A stretch of DNA of 64,000 bases from Hymenobacter norwichensis DSM 15439 (lineage in GTDB: Bacteria > Bacteroidota > Bacteroidia > Cytophagales > Hymenobacteraceae): positions 62,001 to 126,000 of the forward strand of contig NZ_ATVL01000009.1 of assembly GCF_000420705.1 (NCBI RefSeq), read 5' to 3'. Shown in pieces: positions 17,665 through 27,400 of this stretch. The position numbers and the translations under genes are program-made. Each line of letters begins with the position of its first letter. The stretch's first letter is position 1. The notes under the pieces were generated by a model. The model had not been told where the DNA came from. It did not search any database and saw only the letters and a list, made by a program, of their open reading frames with translations.

Positions 17665-19209
17665 ATGAAACATATTCGCATCACACTGGCCCTGGTTATG
17701 GGCCTGGGAGTAAGCCTGCAAAGCTGCGACGACTTCCTAAACGAGCCCCCACAGGGCCAGCAGAATGTAAACAACTACTACTCCAACGCCGAGGAGTGCA
17801 AAGCTGCCGTAATGGGCTGCTACGCCACCGCCGACCAGGACGACTGGTGGAAGATTGACCGCACCCGCATGTTCGGCGACGCCGGCTCGGACGACGCCTG
17901 GAAGGGCAACGCCATTGCCGGTGACCAGCGCGAGTTCGGCGACTTCGCCCGCTTCTTCTGGCTGCCCAACAACGAGTGGTTCGACAACCGCTACGTGCAC
18001 ATCTACCAGTCGATTGGCAACTGCAACGCTGCTTTGGTGGGCATTGATAAGGCACCAATTGATGGCACGCTGAAAGCCCAATTGCTGGGTGAAGTGAAGT
18101 TCATCCGGGCCTACAACTACTTCGAGCTGGTGAAAGGCTACGGTGGGGTGCCGCTGGTACTCACGCCGTTGGCCCCAAGCGACGCCTTAGCACTGAAGCG
18201 CGCTTCGGCCGCCGAGGTGTACGCCCAAATTGTAACGGACTTGCAGGAAGCCGCCGCCGCGCTGCCCGAGAAAAGCGCCCGCGCTACCGTTGACCTGGGT
18301 CGTGCTACCAAAGGTTCCGCCAACGCCTATTTGGCCAAAGCCTACCTCTACACCGAGCAGTGGCAGCAGGCTCAGCAGGCCGCCGAAGCGGTAATGGCTT
18401 CCAACCAGTACAACCTGAACGGCGAGTTCAGCAACATCTGGAACGTGAACAACCCCAACGGCTCGGAGTCGATTTTCGAGTTGAACTACAGCCCCGACCA
18501 AGCCTTCAACCTTGGCTCGGCCCTCACGGTGGTGATGCGCAGCCGTGCCGATGGCGGCTGGGGCTTCAACACGCCGACCAGCAACTTGGAGCAAGCCTTC
18601 GTTCAGGAAAACGACCCGCGCCGCCGCTGGACCATCATCAAGCAAGGTGACAACGTAGGTGCCCGCACCGCCAGCTTCGACTACTCGAATTACGACACCA
18701 AGCCCGCTGAAAACGAGTCGGGTCGCATGAGCCGTAAGATGTTCCTGCCGCTAGCCGACCGCCCCGCCAACGAGCGGGAGCACGCGCCGCTTAACCGCAT
18801 CGAAATGCGCTACGCCGATTTGTTGCTGATCCACTCCGAAGCCTCGTTCCGCTTGGGTCAGGAAGGCAAAGCATTGTCGTCGTTGAACCTGGTGCGGGCC
18901 CGCGCCAACCGCTTGCAGCCCGGCACCGTGTTGCCGCGCACTTCCACCGGCACGGCTTTGCTGAACCACATTTGGTTGGAGCGTCGCTTGGAGCTGGCCA
19001 TGGAAGGCCACCGTTACTACGACCTGGTGCGCCAGAAGCGCTTGGTTGCGGTCATGACGGCCTTCAACGCCTCGCAACTCACCAGCACCGACCCCTATGA
19101 CCGGGGCAAGGTGAAGGACCAGATTTCGGATAAGAACAACCTGTTCCCGATTCCAACCAGCCAGATTCAGCTTTCGGGCGGCAACGTCACGCAGAACCCT
19201 GGTTACTAA
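17665..19209 (+). CDS. SusD-1: surface glycan-binding lipoprotein
   Basis: 514 aa, ATG start. Lipoprotein signal MKHIRITLALVMGLGVSLQSC; the residues after the Cys (DDFLNEPP) are acidic, the Bacteroidota surface-export pattern. The alpha-helical SusD/RagB core is recognised by FIRAYNYFELVKGYGGVPLV and the C-terminal region with ELAMEGHRYYDLVR and LFPIPTSQIQLSGG...QNPGY. It acts as the lid on SusC-1 and captures oligosaccharide at the surface. The same operon continues with a GH5 gene after a 93-bp gap containing a hairpin. Confidence 0.95.
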   Translation: MKHIRITLALVMGLGVSLQSCDDFLNEPPQGQQNVNNYYSNAEECKAAVMGCYATADQDDWWKIDRTRMFGDAGSDDAWKGNAIAGDQREFGDFARFFWLPNNEWFDNRYVHIYQSIGNCNAALVGIDKAPIDGTLKAQLLGEVKFIRAYNYFELVKGYGGVPLVLTPLAPSDALALKRASAAEVYAQIVTDLQEAAAALPEKSARATVDLGRATKGSANAYLAKAYLYTEQWQQAQQAAEAVMASNQYNLNGEFSNIWNVNNPNGSESIFELNYSPDQAFNLGSALTVVMRSRADGGWGFNTPTSNLEQAFVQENDPRRRWTIIKQGDNVGARTASFDYSNYDTKPAENESGRMSRKMFLPLADRPANEREHAPLNRIEMRYADLLLIHSEASFRLGQEGKALSSLNLVRARANRLQPGTVLPRTSTGTALLNHIWLERRLELAMEGHRYYDLVRQKRLVAVMTAFNASQLTSTDPYDRGKVKDQISDKNNLFPIPTSQIQLSGGNVTQNPGY

Positions 19210-19223
19210 GTGAATGCTACATG

Positions 19224-19265
19224 ATGCCCCATGTGCTACCCGTTTATGGGCGGCGCATGGGGCAT
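19224..19265 (+). other. Intercistronic hairpin between susD-1 and GH5
   Basis: ATGCCCCATGTGC (19224-19236) pairs with GCGCATGGGGCAT (19253-19265) with one G-U pair, and an inner CCC/GGG stem closes a 6-nt loop. Downstream sequence is TTGGTTTTC, only a weak U-run, so it may be an attenuator or a transcript-stabilising element rather than a full stop. Confidence 0.6.
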
Positions 19266-19302
19266 TTGGTTTTCGGTTCTTCCGCTACTTCCTTTCCCGC
19301 TC

Positions 19303-20817
19303 ATGATGCTCACAAAGAATTTCTCCCGCCTGCTGCCGCGTTTCGGTGGCGCCGTGTTGCTGCTGGCCGCTACGCTGGGTAGCTGCTCCAAAGACGATTC
19401 GTCTGTTGACCCCGACCCGGTGGTAGACCCGGTAGTGGTGCCCACCCCCGTGGCCGGGGTAGGGGCCGCGGGCATTGCCGGCCTGAACTGGGCCGACCCG
19501 CGCGACAATTTTGTGGACGACGCTTTGGTGCTCTCGGGCCTGGCCGCCGGCGACTCGTACGCCACCGTGCAAACCAAGACTGAAACCATCATCAACGGCT
19601 TCCAGAGCCGCACCAACGCCAATACAGTACGCCTGCCCATCAACCCGACCACAGTGCTGGGCAGCAGCTGGACCGCCTACACCGGCGCCATCGACAAGAC
19701 GCTGAGCAAAGGCATGAAGGTGATACTGGCCTGTTGGGAAGGCAATTCGTCGCGCAATGGGCTAGTGGACGATAACACCCAGTTTTTTCTGATGTGGCAG
19801 ACGGTGGTGGCCAAATACGGCAGCAACGCCAACGTGTACTTCGAGGTATTCAACGAGCCGCACGGCTACTCCCAAACGAACTTGGCCAGCCTCTACGCCG
19901 ACTGGCTGAGCCGCTACCCCGCCGTGCCACGGGGCCGCGTACTGCTCGATGGCACCGGTTACGCGCAGGACATCAAAGGCATGGGCGCCGATAGTCGGTT
20001 CACCGGCTGTTTGCTGTCCATTCACATCTACGACTTCTTCTACAACAACCCCACTAACACGGCGGCCAGTTGGGAGAAGGCCTTTGCCGACAACCTGGGC
20101 AGCTACGGCAGCCGGGCCGTACTCACCGAGTACGGCGCGTTCCTGACGACGGGCGTGGACTTCAACAGCGCTATTGATGGCGACGTGAAGAAGTCGTATC
20201 TGCTGGGTATCACCAACTTATGCCGGCAGCAGGGCATTGCCAGCGTGTACTGGCCCGGCCTCCGTAGCGGCGACTCCTACAGTTTGCTGCAATTTGACGG
20301 CCGCAATACGTCTATCAGTAATGTCTCCGGACTGGGGCGCGTGCAGTTTGCCTGGGGCGCGGCCGTCACGGGTGGCACTGATACGTTTTACCCCACGGCC
20401 AACTACCGGCTCATCAACCGCAACAGTGGCTTCGTGGCGGACGTGAACAGCGCCTCCACCACGGCCGGGACCAACATTATCCAGTGGTACCAAAACGGCG
20501 CCACCAACCAGCAGTGGAAGATGCAGGCCACCAGTGGCGGCTACTACAAGCTGCTGAACCGCAACAGCAACCTCGCCCTCGACGTGAATGGCGGCTCACC
20601 TATGCCTGCCGCCAACATCGTGCAGAGCATTGATAACGGGAGTAATAGCCAGCAGTGGCAGTTCACGGCTGGCACCGATGGCTACTACAAAGTCACGAAC
20701 CGTAGCAGCAGCCAAGTGCTGGACGTAAACGGCAGCTCAACCGCGGCTGGGGCCAACATTATTCAGTACACCGGCAATAATGGCCCCAACCAGCAGTGGC
20801 TGGTGTGGCAGCAGTAA
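19303..20817 (+). CDS. GH5 surface lipoprotein with C-terminal ricin-type (CBM13-like) lectin domain
   Basis: 504 aa from the ATG at 19303. A start at 19231 lies inside a hairpin and would hide the lipobox. Lipoprotein signal ends LGSC with an acidic follow-up (SKDDSSVDPDP), so surface exposure is likely. The GH5 barrel spans ~50-345, with the acid/base Glu185 in FEVFNEPHG and the nucleophile Glu276 in VLTEYGAF. Residues ~362-504 form a beta-trefoil with three QxW-type repeats (NQQWKM, SQQWQF, NQQWLV), a galactose-binding fold in many relatives. It probably cleaves the polymer at the cell surface before SusC-1 import. GH5 has many specificities; the subfamily cannot be told by eye. Confidence 0.88.
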   Translation: MMLTKNFSRLLPRFGGAVLLLAATLGSCSKDDSSVDPDPVVDPVVVPTPVAGVGAAGIAGLNWADPRDNFVDDALVLSGLAAGDSYATVQTKTETIINGFQSRTNANTVRLPINPTTVLGSSWTAYTGAIDKTLSKGMKVILACWEGNSSRNGLVDDNTQFFLMWQTVVAKYGSNANVYFEVFNEPHGYSQTNLASLYADWLSRYPAVPRGRVLLDGTGYAQDIKGMGADSRFTGCLLSIHIYDFFYNNPTNTAASWEKAFADNLGSYGSRAVLTEYGAFLTTGVDFNSAIDGDVKKSYLLGITNLCRQQGIASVYWPGLRSGDSYSLLQFDGRNTSISNVSGLGRVQFAWGAAVTGGTDTFYPTANYRLINRNSGFVADVNSASTTAGTNIIQWYQNGATNQQWKMQATSGGYYKLLNRNSNLALDVNGGSPMPAANIVQSIDNGSNSQQWQFTAGTDGYYKVTNRSSSQVLDVNGSSTAAGANIIQYTGNNGPNQQWLVWQQ

Positions 20818-20885
20818 GTGGCTGGTTTATTGTTTCGTAACAGTCTTTTCAGAATATGAGCACTAAACAGCTCGTAACAACTCAA

Positions 20886-20991
20886 AAGGGCGTCATTCCG
20901 AGCTTGGCGAGGAATCTCGCGTGCTACCGTCAGGATTACTGCTTCGGCGTCAGCACGCGAGATTCCTCGACGAGCTCGGAATGACGCCCTT
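20886..20991. repeat. REP-like palindrome A (CATTCCGAG subtype)
   Basis: 40-nt arms at 20886-20925 and 20952-20991, 38 of 40 complementary, with a 26-nt loop. The core GAGGAATCTCGCGTGCT matches the layout of the five elements at 56.7-63.4 kb but carries ATTCC in place of ATGCA and GGAATCTC in place of AGCATCTC in both arms, so the stem is kept. Lies between GH5 and GH30 and could also stop or stabilise the GH5 transcript. Confidence 0.85.
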
Positions 20992-21072
20992 CTAAATTTA
21001 TGTTACACAACTTGGTCCGGCTATCTACCTTCATTGGCGGGGTAGCTGGGCCGCCTTTTTTAACGTTTTCCG

Positions 21073-22629
21073 ATGTCTTTCCCTTCTAAGCTAAAAGCCG
21101 CAACGCCGCTGGCCGTCCTTGTGTTAAGCCTCGCCTCCGGGGCAGCTTATAGCCAGGTGCCGGCCGTGGTTACGGTGCGCATCGACGCCAAGAAAACCTA
21201 CCAGACCATTGCCAACTTCGGTGCGTCGGATGCGTGGTCGTGTCAGTTTGTGGGCAACTGGCCCGCGGCTAAAAAGGACGCCATTGCCGATTTGCTGTTC
21301 AGCCAAGAAAGCGGCCCCAACGGCCAGCCGAAAGGTATTGGCCTCTCGCAGTGGCGATTCAACATCGGGGCCGGTAGCGCCGAGCAGGGCGAGGCCAGCG
21401 GCATCAAGGACGAGTGGCGTCGCGCCGAATCGTTTCTGAAGCCCGATGGGAGCTACGACTGGAGCCATCAGGCCGGGCAGCAATGGTTTCTGAAGGCGGC
21501 TCAACAGCGAGGTGTCAAGCAGTTTCTGGGGTTCCTGAACAGTCCGCCCGTGCAGCTCACCGTCAATGGCAAAGCCTACGCCACCAAGGCCGAAACCAAT
21601 ATTGCGCCCACCAACTATGCGGCGCTGGGCACCTACATGGCTAAGGTGGTAGCGGGCGTGAAGCAAACCACCGGTATCACCTTCGATTACGTGAGCCCCA
21701 TCAACGAGCCGCAGTGGGACTGGAGCGACGGTGGGCAGGAGGGAAGCCCGTTTCGCAACGAGGAAATGGCGGGCGTAGTGAAAGCCCTAAGCTCTGCCCT
21801 GGTGGCGGAACGGCTGCCGTCCAAAATCCTAATTACCGAAGCCGGCAAGCTCGACTACCTGCTGACCATGGGCGACAAGCCCAACCGGGGCAACCAACTG
21901 GCCGCTTTCTTCGGCGACAAAACCGCGCCCACCTACCTGGGCAATACGCCGCAGGTGGCGCCCGTACTGGCCGGGCACAGCTACTTCACTACCTCGCCCG
22001 CGCCACAGGCGGTGGCTGTGCGCCGGCAGCTAGCCGCCCGCGTAGCGGCCGTGAACAAGCTTACCTTCTGGCAGTCGGAATACTGCATCCTGGGCGACAA
22101 TGCCGGCGAAATCAACGGCAATCCCCGCGACCTTAGCATCACGCCAGCTCTGTATCTGGCCCGCGTGATTCACGCCGACTTAGCCGTGGCCAACGCGGCG
22201 GCCTGGCAGTGGTGGCTGGCGGTGTCGCCCTACAACTATAAGGACGGCCTGATTTATATCGACAAGAACAAAACCGACGGCACCTTCCAAGCCAGTAAAA
22301 TGCTGTGGGCACTGGGCAACTACAGCCGCTACATCCGGCCCGGTGCCGTGCGGGTAGCCGCCGCCCTAGCTGATTCGGCCAGCGCCAGCCAATTGTTGGT
22401 TTCTGCGTACCGGAGCCCGAACAACAAGCAGCTTATCACGGTGGTAGTAAACGATGCAGCCATGCCCGCCGACCTGCGGCTGGAACTCAGTGGCCGCCGC
22501 CTGGGCGCCGGCCAGCCCTATACTACCTCGGCTACTACCGACCTACAACCCGGCGCACCCGTGCCCGCTGGCCAGGTGCTACACCTAGCGCCGCGCAGCA
22601 TCACAACAGTGGTGAGCGAGTTGCGCTGA
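21073..22629 (+). CDS. GH30-family glycosidase, endo-beta-1,6-galactanase-like
   Basis: 518 aa from an ATG. The signal peptide ends GAAYSQ, so it is periplasmic or secreted. The family A barrel begins at QTIANFGASDAWSCQFVGNW; the acid/base is Glu212 in SPINEPQWDW and the nucleophile Glu336 in FWQSEYCI. A C-terminal beta domain (~430-518) follows. The pattern matches the GH30_2 Pfam branch that includes endo-beta-1,6-galactanases acting on arabinogalactan side chains, rather than GH30_8 glucuronoxylanases, but this rests on memory of the family. It follows GH5 by 255 bp with a REP palindrome between, so it may have its own promoter; none was clearly seen. Confidence 0.8.
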   Translation: MSFPSKLKAATPLAVLVLSLASGAAYSQVPAVVTVRIDAKKTYQTIANFGASDAWSCQFVGNWPAAKKDAIADLLFSQESGPNGQPKGIGLSQWRFNIGAGSAEQGEASGIKDEWRRAESFLKPDGSYDWSHQAGQQWFLKAAQQRGVKQFLGFLNSPPVQLTVNGKAYATKAETNIAPTNYAALGTYMAKVVAGVKQTTGITFDYVSPINEPQWDWSDGGQEGSPFRNEEMAGVVKALSSALVAERLPSKILITEAGKLDYLLTMGDKPNRGNQLAAFFGDKTAPTYLGNTPQVAPVLAGHSYFTTSPAPQAVAVRRQLAARVAAVNKLTFWQSEYCILGDNAGEINGNPRDLSITPALYLARVIHADLAVANAAAWQWWLAVSPYNYKDGLIYIDKNKTDGTFQASKMLWALGNYSRYIRPGAVRVAAALADSASASQLLVSAYRSPNNKQLITVVVNDAAMPADLRLELSGRRLGAGQPYTTSATTDLQPGAPVPAGQVLHLAPRSITTVVSELR

Positions 22630-22667
22630 AAGTAGCATAGAAAGAACACTTTGTGGTGCCTGCTGTT

Positions 22668-22723
22668 GCAGTTGCTTTTTGCCGAAGCTGATTGTGGTAG
22701 CGGGCACTTCAGCTTTCAACTGC
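22668..22723. terminator. Possible hairpin between convergent GH30 and rhtA-like genes
   Basis: GCAGTTG (22668-22674) pairs with CAACTGC (22717-22723) and AAGCTG (22685-22690) with CAGCTT (22710-22715). The right arm enters the end of the rhtA-like gene. Imperfect; may end both converging transcripts. Confidence 0.35.
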
Positions 22724-23593
22724 TTTGTTTTCCGTCGCGTGAGCACTTGGCGCGGCCGTAGTCAGCGTAGCGCCGGCGCTGGCTACCACTATGCACGCTA
22801 CGGCTAGCCACTGGCCGAGCGTTAATTGCTCATTGAGTAATAGCCACCCCGATACAGCAGCTGCAACGGGCTCTAGGCTCATCAGAATACTGAAGGTGCG
22901 GGTAGGCATGGTTTTCAGGGCTTGCATTTCCAGCGAGAAAGGCAACACACTGGAAAACAGCGCCAACAGCGCAGCCAATAGCAGCAAGTGCGGCGTCAGA
23001 GCCAGAAAGCTTCCGCTGGCCAAACCAAAAGGCAACACCGGTAGCGTGGCAAACAGCATTCCGATGGCTACGGCTTGCTGGCCTGGTAGCACGGCGGCGG
23101 TGCGTTGGCCCAGTACAATATACACGGCCCAGCACCCGCCGGCCGCCAGCGCGAAACCTGCCCCCAGTAAGTCGAGGCCATTTCCGCCCCACGGCGCAAT
23201 AAGGGCAATGCCCGCGCCGGCCAGTACCACCCAAATCAGGTCGAGCCAACGACGGGAACCCACCAGTGCGAGGCTCAATGGGCCAACAAACTCCAGGGTG
23301 ACGGCCAGGCCCAGCGGTACCCGCACTAGCGCGCAATAGAACAGGAAGTTCATGAGGCCTAGTGCCAAGCCGTAGGGCACCACCGCGCGCCATTGGGTCG
23401 GCTGCAACTTGCTTAGCTGCGGGCGCACCACCACTGCCAGCACCAGCGCCGATAAACCAATGCGTAGGCTGGTAGTGCCGGCTGCGCCCAACACCGGAAA
23501 TAGGCCTTTGGCAATGGCCGCACCGCCCTGCACGCTTACAATAGATAGCAAAACGGCCAGTAGCGGCGGCAGCGAAAAACGCGGAGTATTCAT
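22709..23593 (-). CDS. rhtA: RhtA-like EamA/DMT exporter
   Basis: 294 aa from the ATG at 23593. An upstream in-frame alternative at 23632 adds 13 residues without support. About ten hydrophobic segments form two EamA halves. Marks shared with E. coli RhtA (threonine/homoserine exporter) include SVQGGAAIAKGLFPVLGAAG near the N-terminus, the VPLGLAVTLEFVGPL segment and the SLEMQALKTMPTRTFSILMSLEPVAAAVSG segment (quoted in part). It should be an inner-membrane exporter of amino acids or similar small metabolites. It has no link to the PULs on either side and stands alone, convergent with GH30. Confidence 0.85.
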   Translation of the reverse strand: MNTPRFSLPPLLAVLLSIVSVQGGAAIAKGLFPVLGAAGTTSLRIGLSALVLAVVVRPQLSKLQPTQWRAVVPYGLALGLMNFLFYCALVRVPLGLAVTLEFVGPLSLALVGSRRWLDLIWVVLAGAGIALIAPWGGNGLDLLGAGFALAAGGCWAVYIVLGQRTAAVLPGQQAVAIGMLFATLPVLPFGLASGSFLALTPHLLLLAALLALFSSVLPFSLEMQALKTMPTRTFSILMSLEPVAAAVSGWLLLNEQLTLGQWLAVACIVVASAGATLTTAAPSAHATENKAVES

Positions 23594-23756
23594 GAATGCA
23601 GACCGCACTCCATATGCTGCAACGAGCAACACCGGAAAAGGGGCAGCACGAAGGTAAGTGCTAACGTGAGGTTTGTGGGAGGCTGGCCCTCGATAAGCAA
23701 ACTGCCCATCAGTACCTCACTTGGTTGAAAGCGGCGGGCCGCCAGTATCTACGTGC

Positions 23757-24005
23757 TTAGTAACACGCCAGCGCCAGCGGCTGAGCATAGGATTCCAGGC
23801 AAGCTTCAGAAGGAAAAGCCTGATACCGGGGTGGGTGCACGCACTCTTGCTCTAGCCACTGCTCACAATAAAACGAGCCTAAGTCGTAGAGTTCGATGCT
23901 GTAATTCTCGTGCCAGCGGTGCGCCCTAAACTTGCCATGCTCCTGCACGTAGCGGTCCTGCTGGCTGTCTGGCAAGGCCTGGAAATGAGTGTAATCAAGT
24001 ACCAT
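23757..24005 (-). CDS. Small hypothetical protein
   Basis: 82 aa from the ATG at 24005. A longer reading to 24071 has a poor, Cys-rich N-terminus and was not chosen. Visible features are YTHFQALPDSQQDRYVQEHG, then RWHENYSIELYDLGSFYCE and WLEQECVHPPRY. I recall short Hymenobacter proteins with the layout F..LP...Q...V...G.......RW......LY..G.F..E, so the gene is probably real, but it has no named function. Soluble, no signal peptide. Confidence 0.6.
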   Translation of the reverse strand: MVLDYTHFQALPDSQQDRYVQEHGKFRAHRWHENYSIELYDLGSFYCEQWLEQECVHPPRYQAFPSEACLESYAQPLALACY

Positions 24006-24402
24006 AAGAGCAAAAGGGTGTGCAAAGCAGCAGTCAGATACTTTGCTGTAGCATCTAGCTGGATACTCCACTTAGTGGATAGAAAACGGGCAATAGTGCA
24101 GCGTACGGCCATCAGCCATGCGCTGCAAAGCTAGACACTTAGTTGTATTTTATGATTAAGGTATGATTATGTTATATAAACTCTTTGATGAGTAATAGTT
24201 GCTGTCTGCCACGACTTTCCAGTGAAGTGTAGCGGCACCTCACTTTGCTCATCGCGCCGCCCGATTTTTTTCCTGCAAGCAGTAAAGGCAAGAAGCTCTG
24301 GCTATCAAGTCGGAGCTTCCTAGAATGTAGTGTGCGTGTACTGCCTTGCTTGTTTTTGGTAGGAAACAGGGCGTGTTGATTCTGCGCGCTGGTTGGATTG
24401 CC
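24006..24402. other. Gene-free stretch downstream of HTCS-2
   Basis: No gene supported. A 7-bp stem (GAAGCTC 24292-24298 with GAGCTTC 24313-24319) lies about 85 bp after the HTCS-2 stop on the minus strand; no U-run follows directly, so its terminator role is weak. Confidence 0.35.
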
Positions 24403-27400
24403 TTATTGAGCGGAAGCAGCCGCCTGGCGCTGCCGATGTTGCTTGGCGTATTCAGAAGGGGAGAGGGTGTAGATTTTCTGGAAAGCTTTGCGGAAGTACT
24501 TGGCATCCTCAATACCCACCTGAAATGCTACTTCCGATACCCGCAACTGCGTGTTGGCTAGCAACTGCGCCGCTCGTTTCATGCGCACATCCCGGATAAA
24601 CTCCACTGCAGTTTGGCCCGTGATGCTTTTGATACGGCGGTAGAATACCGACTGGCTCATGGCCATTTCCTTTACCAGCACCTGTACACTGAATTCTGAG
24701 TCGTCGAGGTGACGTTCCACTACGCTCATGGCCGTTTCCAGGAACTGCCGGTCGGCGTCGGCCACCACTATTTCGGTAGGTTCCAGCAGAATCTGCCGCT
24801 GGTAGAACTCGTGCAGCTTGCGCCGGTTGCGTAGCAGCGCGGCCACTTTGGCAAGCAACAGCGTGGGGTTGAAGGGCTTGCTTACGTAATCGTCGGCGCC
24901 CATGTCCAGTCCTTCCAACTCGTAGGTTTCGGCGGTACGGGCCGTCAGGAGTAGCACCGGGATATGCGCCGTTTTGGGGTGCTGCCTGATTTTCTGACAC
25001 AATTCCAACCCGTCGCTGCGCGGCATCATCACATCCGAAATGATGAGGTCGGGTAATTGAGCCAGGGTCTGTTCCCAGCCCAGCAGGCCGTCTTCGGCGG
25101 TTATTACCTCGTAGTCGGCCTCAAACAGCTGTTGCAGATATTGACGGACCTCGTCGTTGTCTTCCACTACCAACAAGCGCGGCGGACCGGCGGGCACTGC
25201 CGGCGCTTCGGGCAGGGCGAGCAAATCGGCCTCTAGTTGGTGCAGCGGCTGGTCGTCGGAAGCGGCGAGTAAGAAGGTATCGTCTTCCTCCTGGATGTCT
25301 TCGGGGCGCAGGTGTTTTTGTCCAAATGGCAGCCGCAACTCGAAGATGGTACCTATGCCCTGAGTGCTGGTCACCGTGAGCAAGCCACCGTGCCGCTCAG
25401 CAAACTGTTTGGCCAAAGACAACCCAATGCCCGTGCCCGTCATGCGCAGGGTGTTGGTATGCGAAGCCTGGTAATAGGGGTCAAAGATGTGCTCTAGCTC
25501 GCTGGCTTTAATACCAACTCCAGTGTCCGTAACGTTGATTCTCAAGTAATTGCCCGTGAGCCTGCCACTACTATATACTGCGTCGTGGCTTGGGCTGCCC
25601 ACTACCGCAGCCAATAGCTCCACTCGGCCTTTGGTGCGGGTGTACTTGAAGGCGTTGGCCAGCAGGTTAGTGAGAATAATTTCCAGCTTGCTTCGGTCGA
25701 AGTACAACAGCATGGCGTCATCGGGTAATTCCAACCGGTAATCCACTTCCCGTTCTTGCGCTTTCAGCTGAAAGAAGGAGTAGATTTCGGTTAAGAAACG
25801 AGTGGCATTGCCATAGCTGGCCCGCAGTGGCACGTTGCCGGACTCCACCTTGCGAAAGTCCAGCAGTTGGTTCACCAAATCCAGCAGCTTGCGGGCTTGC
25901 TTGTGCATGAGCTGCACCCTGGTGCGCAGGTCGGCTACGGCCCCGCCACTGCGCACAATTTCCTCCATCGGCCCCAGAATGAGGGTAAGCGGGGTGCGCA
26001 ACTCATGGCTGACGTTGGTGAAGAAGCCCAGCTTGAGGTCGGTCAGCTCTTTCTCTTTTTCGGCCTGAAACTGCTCTAGTACCAGCCGGTTTTTCAGCTG
26101 CTGCTGCGCCATTTCGAAGCGCCGGTATAACGCCACTGCGCCTACTGCCGCCAAAGCATACAGTAAATAAGCCCACCCGGTTTTCCACCAGGGCGCCCGC
26201 ACATCAAACTGCATAGTAGCTGTCTTCTTCGACCAGACACCCTCCCCGTTGCTGGCTTTCACTTGTAGCGTGTAGTGCCCGGCGGGTAGGTTGCCGAAAC
26301 TGGCCGTCCGCTGGCCGGGGGCCGGATATACCCACCCTTTGTTGTAGCCGAGCAGCCGATACGCGTACCGGTTTTTCTGCGGGTTGGCGTAATTCAACCC
26401 CACAAATTCCACCGCGAAGTCATTTTCAGAAGCTTTGATAACTACCGTTTGCGGCTTGGAAAGCGGCTGCGTCAGTACTACTCGACCGTTCAGTTCTTTT
26501 CCTACGGTTACGAGCTGATTGGCAATGCGCAGCCCCGTGATCTGCACCACCGGCGGAAGCGGGTTAGGCTGAATGGCATGCGGCTGGAAGTAACTGATGC
26601 CATTGATGCCGCCAAAATAGAGCGTGCCATCCTGCGCACGGGCGGCAGCCCCAATCTTAAAAGCGTTGCTCTGAAGCCCGTCCGTAACATCATAGCGCAG
26701 GTAATGGCGGGTGTTGGGCGTGAAACGGTAGAGGCCAGTACCCCCAATCCAGAGGTGGCCCTCATCATCGGCGAGCATACTTTCTACGTCGCTCTCCGGC
26801 AGCCATTTCCGGTAGCTTTGTATTACTTCCTGTCCCTGGGCGTTGGTTGTGAGCTTGTGCAGGCCGCCCCCAATCGTGCCAATCCAGAGCGTGCCTTGCC
26901 GGTCGAGCAGTAGCGGCCATACATAGTTGACACGCAGGCCATCCTTGGCGCTGGGCGTGTACTGAAACTGCTTGAGCAACTGCAACGAATTGGGGGTGAC
27001 GCGCAGCTTGAGCAGGCCCGCGTCGGTGGTGCTAGCCCATAGTATGTCCTGCCGCTTGTCGTAGAGCAGGGTGGTGAAGTTGTTGGTAGGCAAACTGCTG
27101 CTGCCCGTTTGGTACGCCGCCAGGAACTTGCCTTCCGCGCTGAAATGCAGCAACCCGGCAGTAAACGTAGCCACCCATAAGGAGCCGTACCGGTCTTCTG
27201 CTATACTTTCCACGCTGGTGGAGCTTAAATCGGGGCCGTGTGGTAGCTTATCGTAGGTAGTGAGCTTGTCCCGTGGGCCATTGGGCGATAAACTCCGAAG
27301 GCCATAGCCCCGGGTGCCAAACCAGAGCGTGCCGTTACTGGTCTGGAAAATGGTAGCCACATCTACGCCGCGCGTGTGGCCGCCCTTTGTTTGGTTGAGG

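Noticed and set aside
20886..20991. REP-A as a CRISPR repeat or riboswitch
   Set aside because: Single palindrome with no repeated unit-spacer pattern and no conserved riboswitch core; it fits the REP-like family better.
22676..22686. TTTTTGCCGAA box after GH30, like the PUL operator
   Set aside because: No -7 element 36-37 nt downstream on the plus strand and no plus-strand gene follows; it is part of an imperfect hairpin. Might be a chance or relic site.
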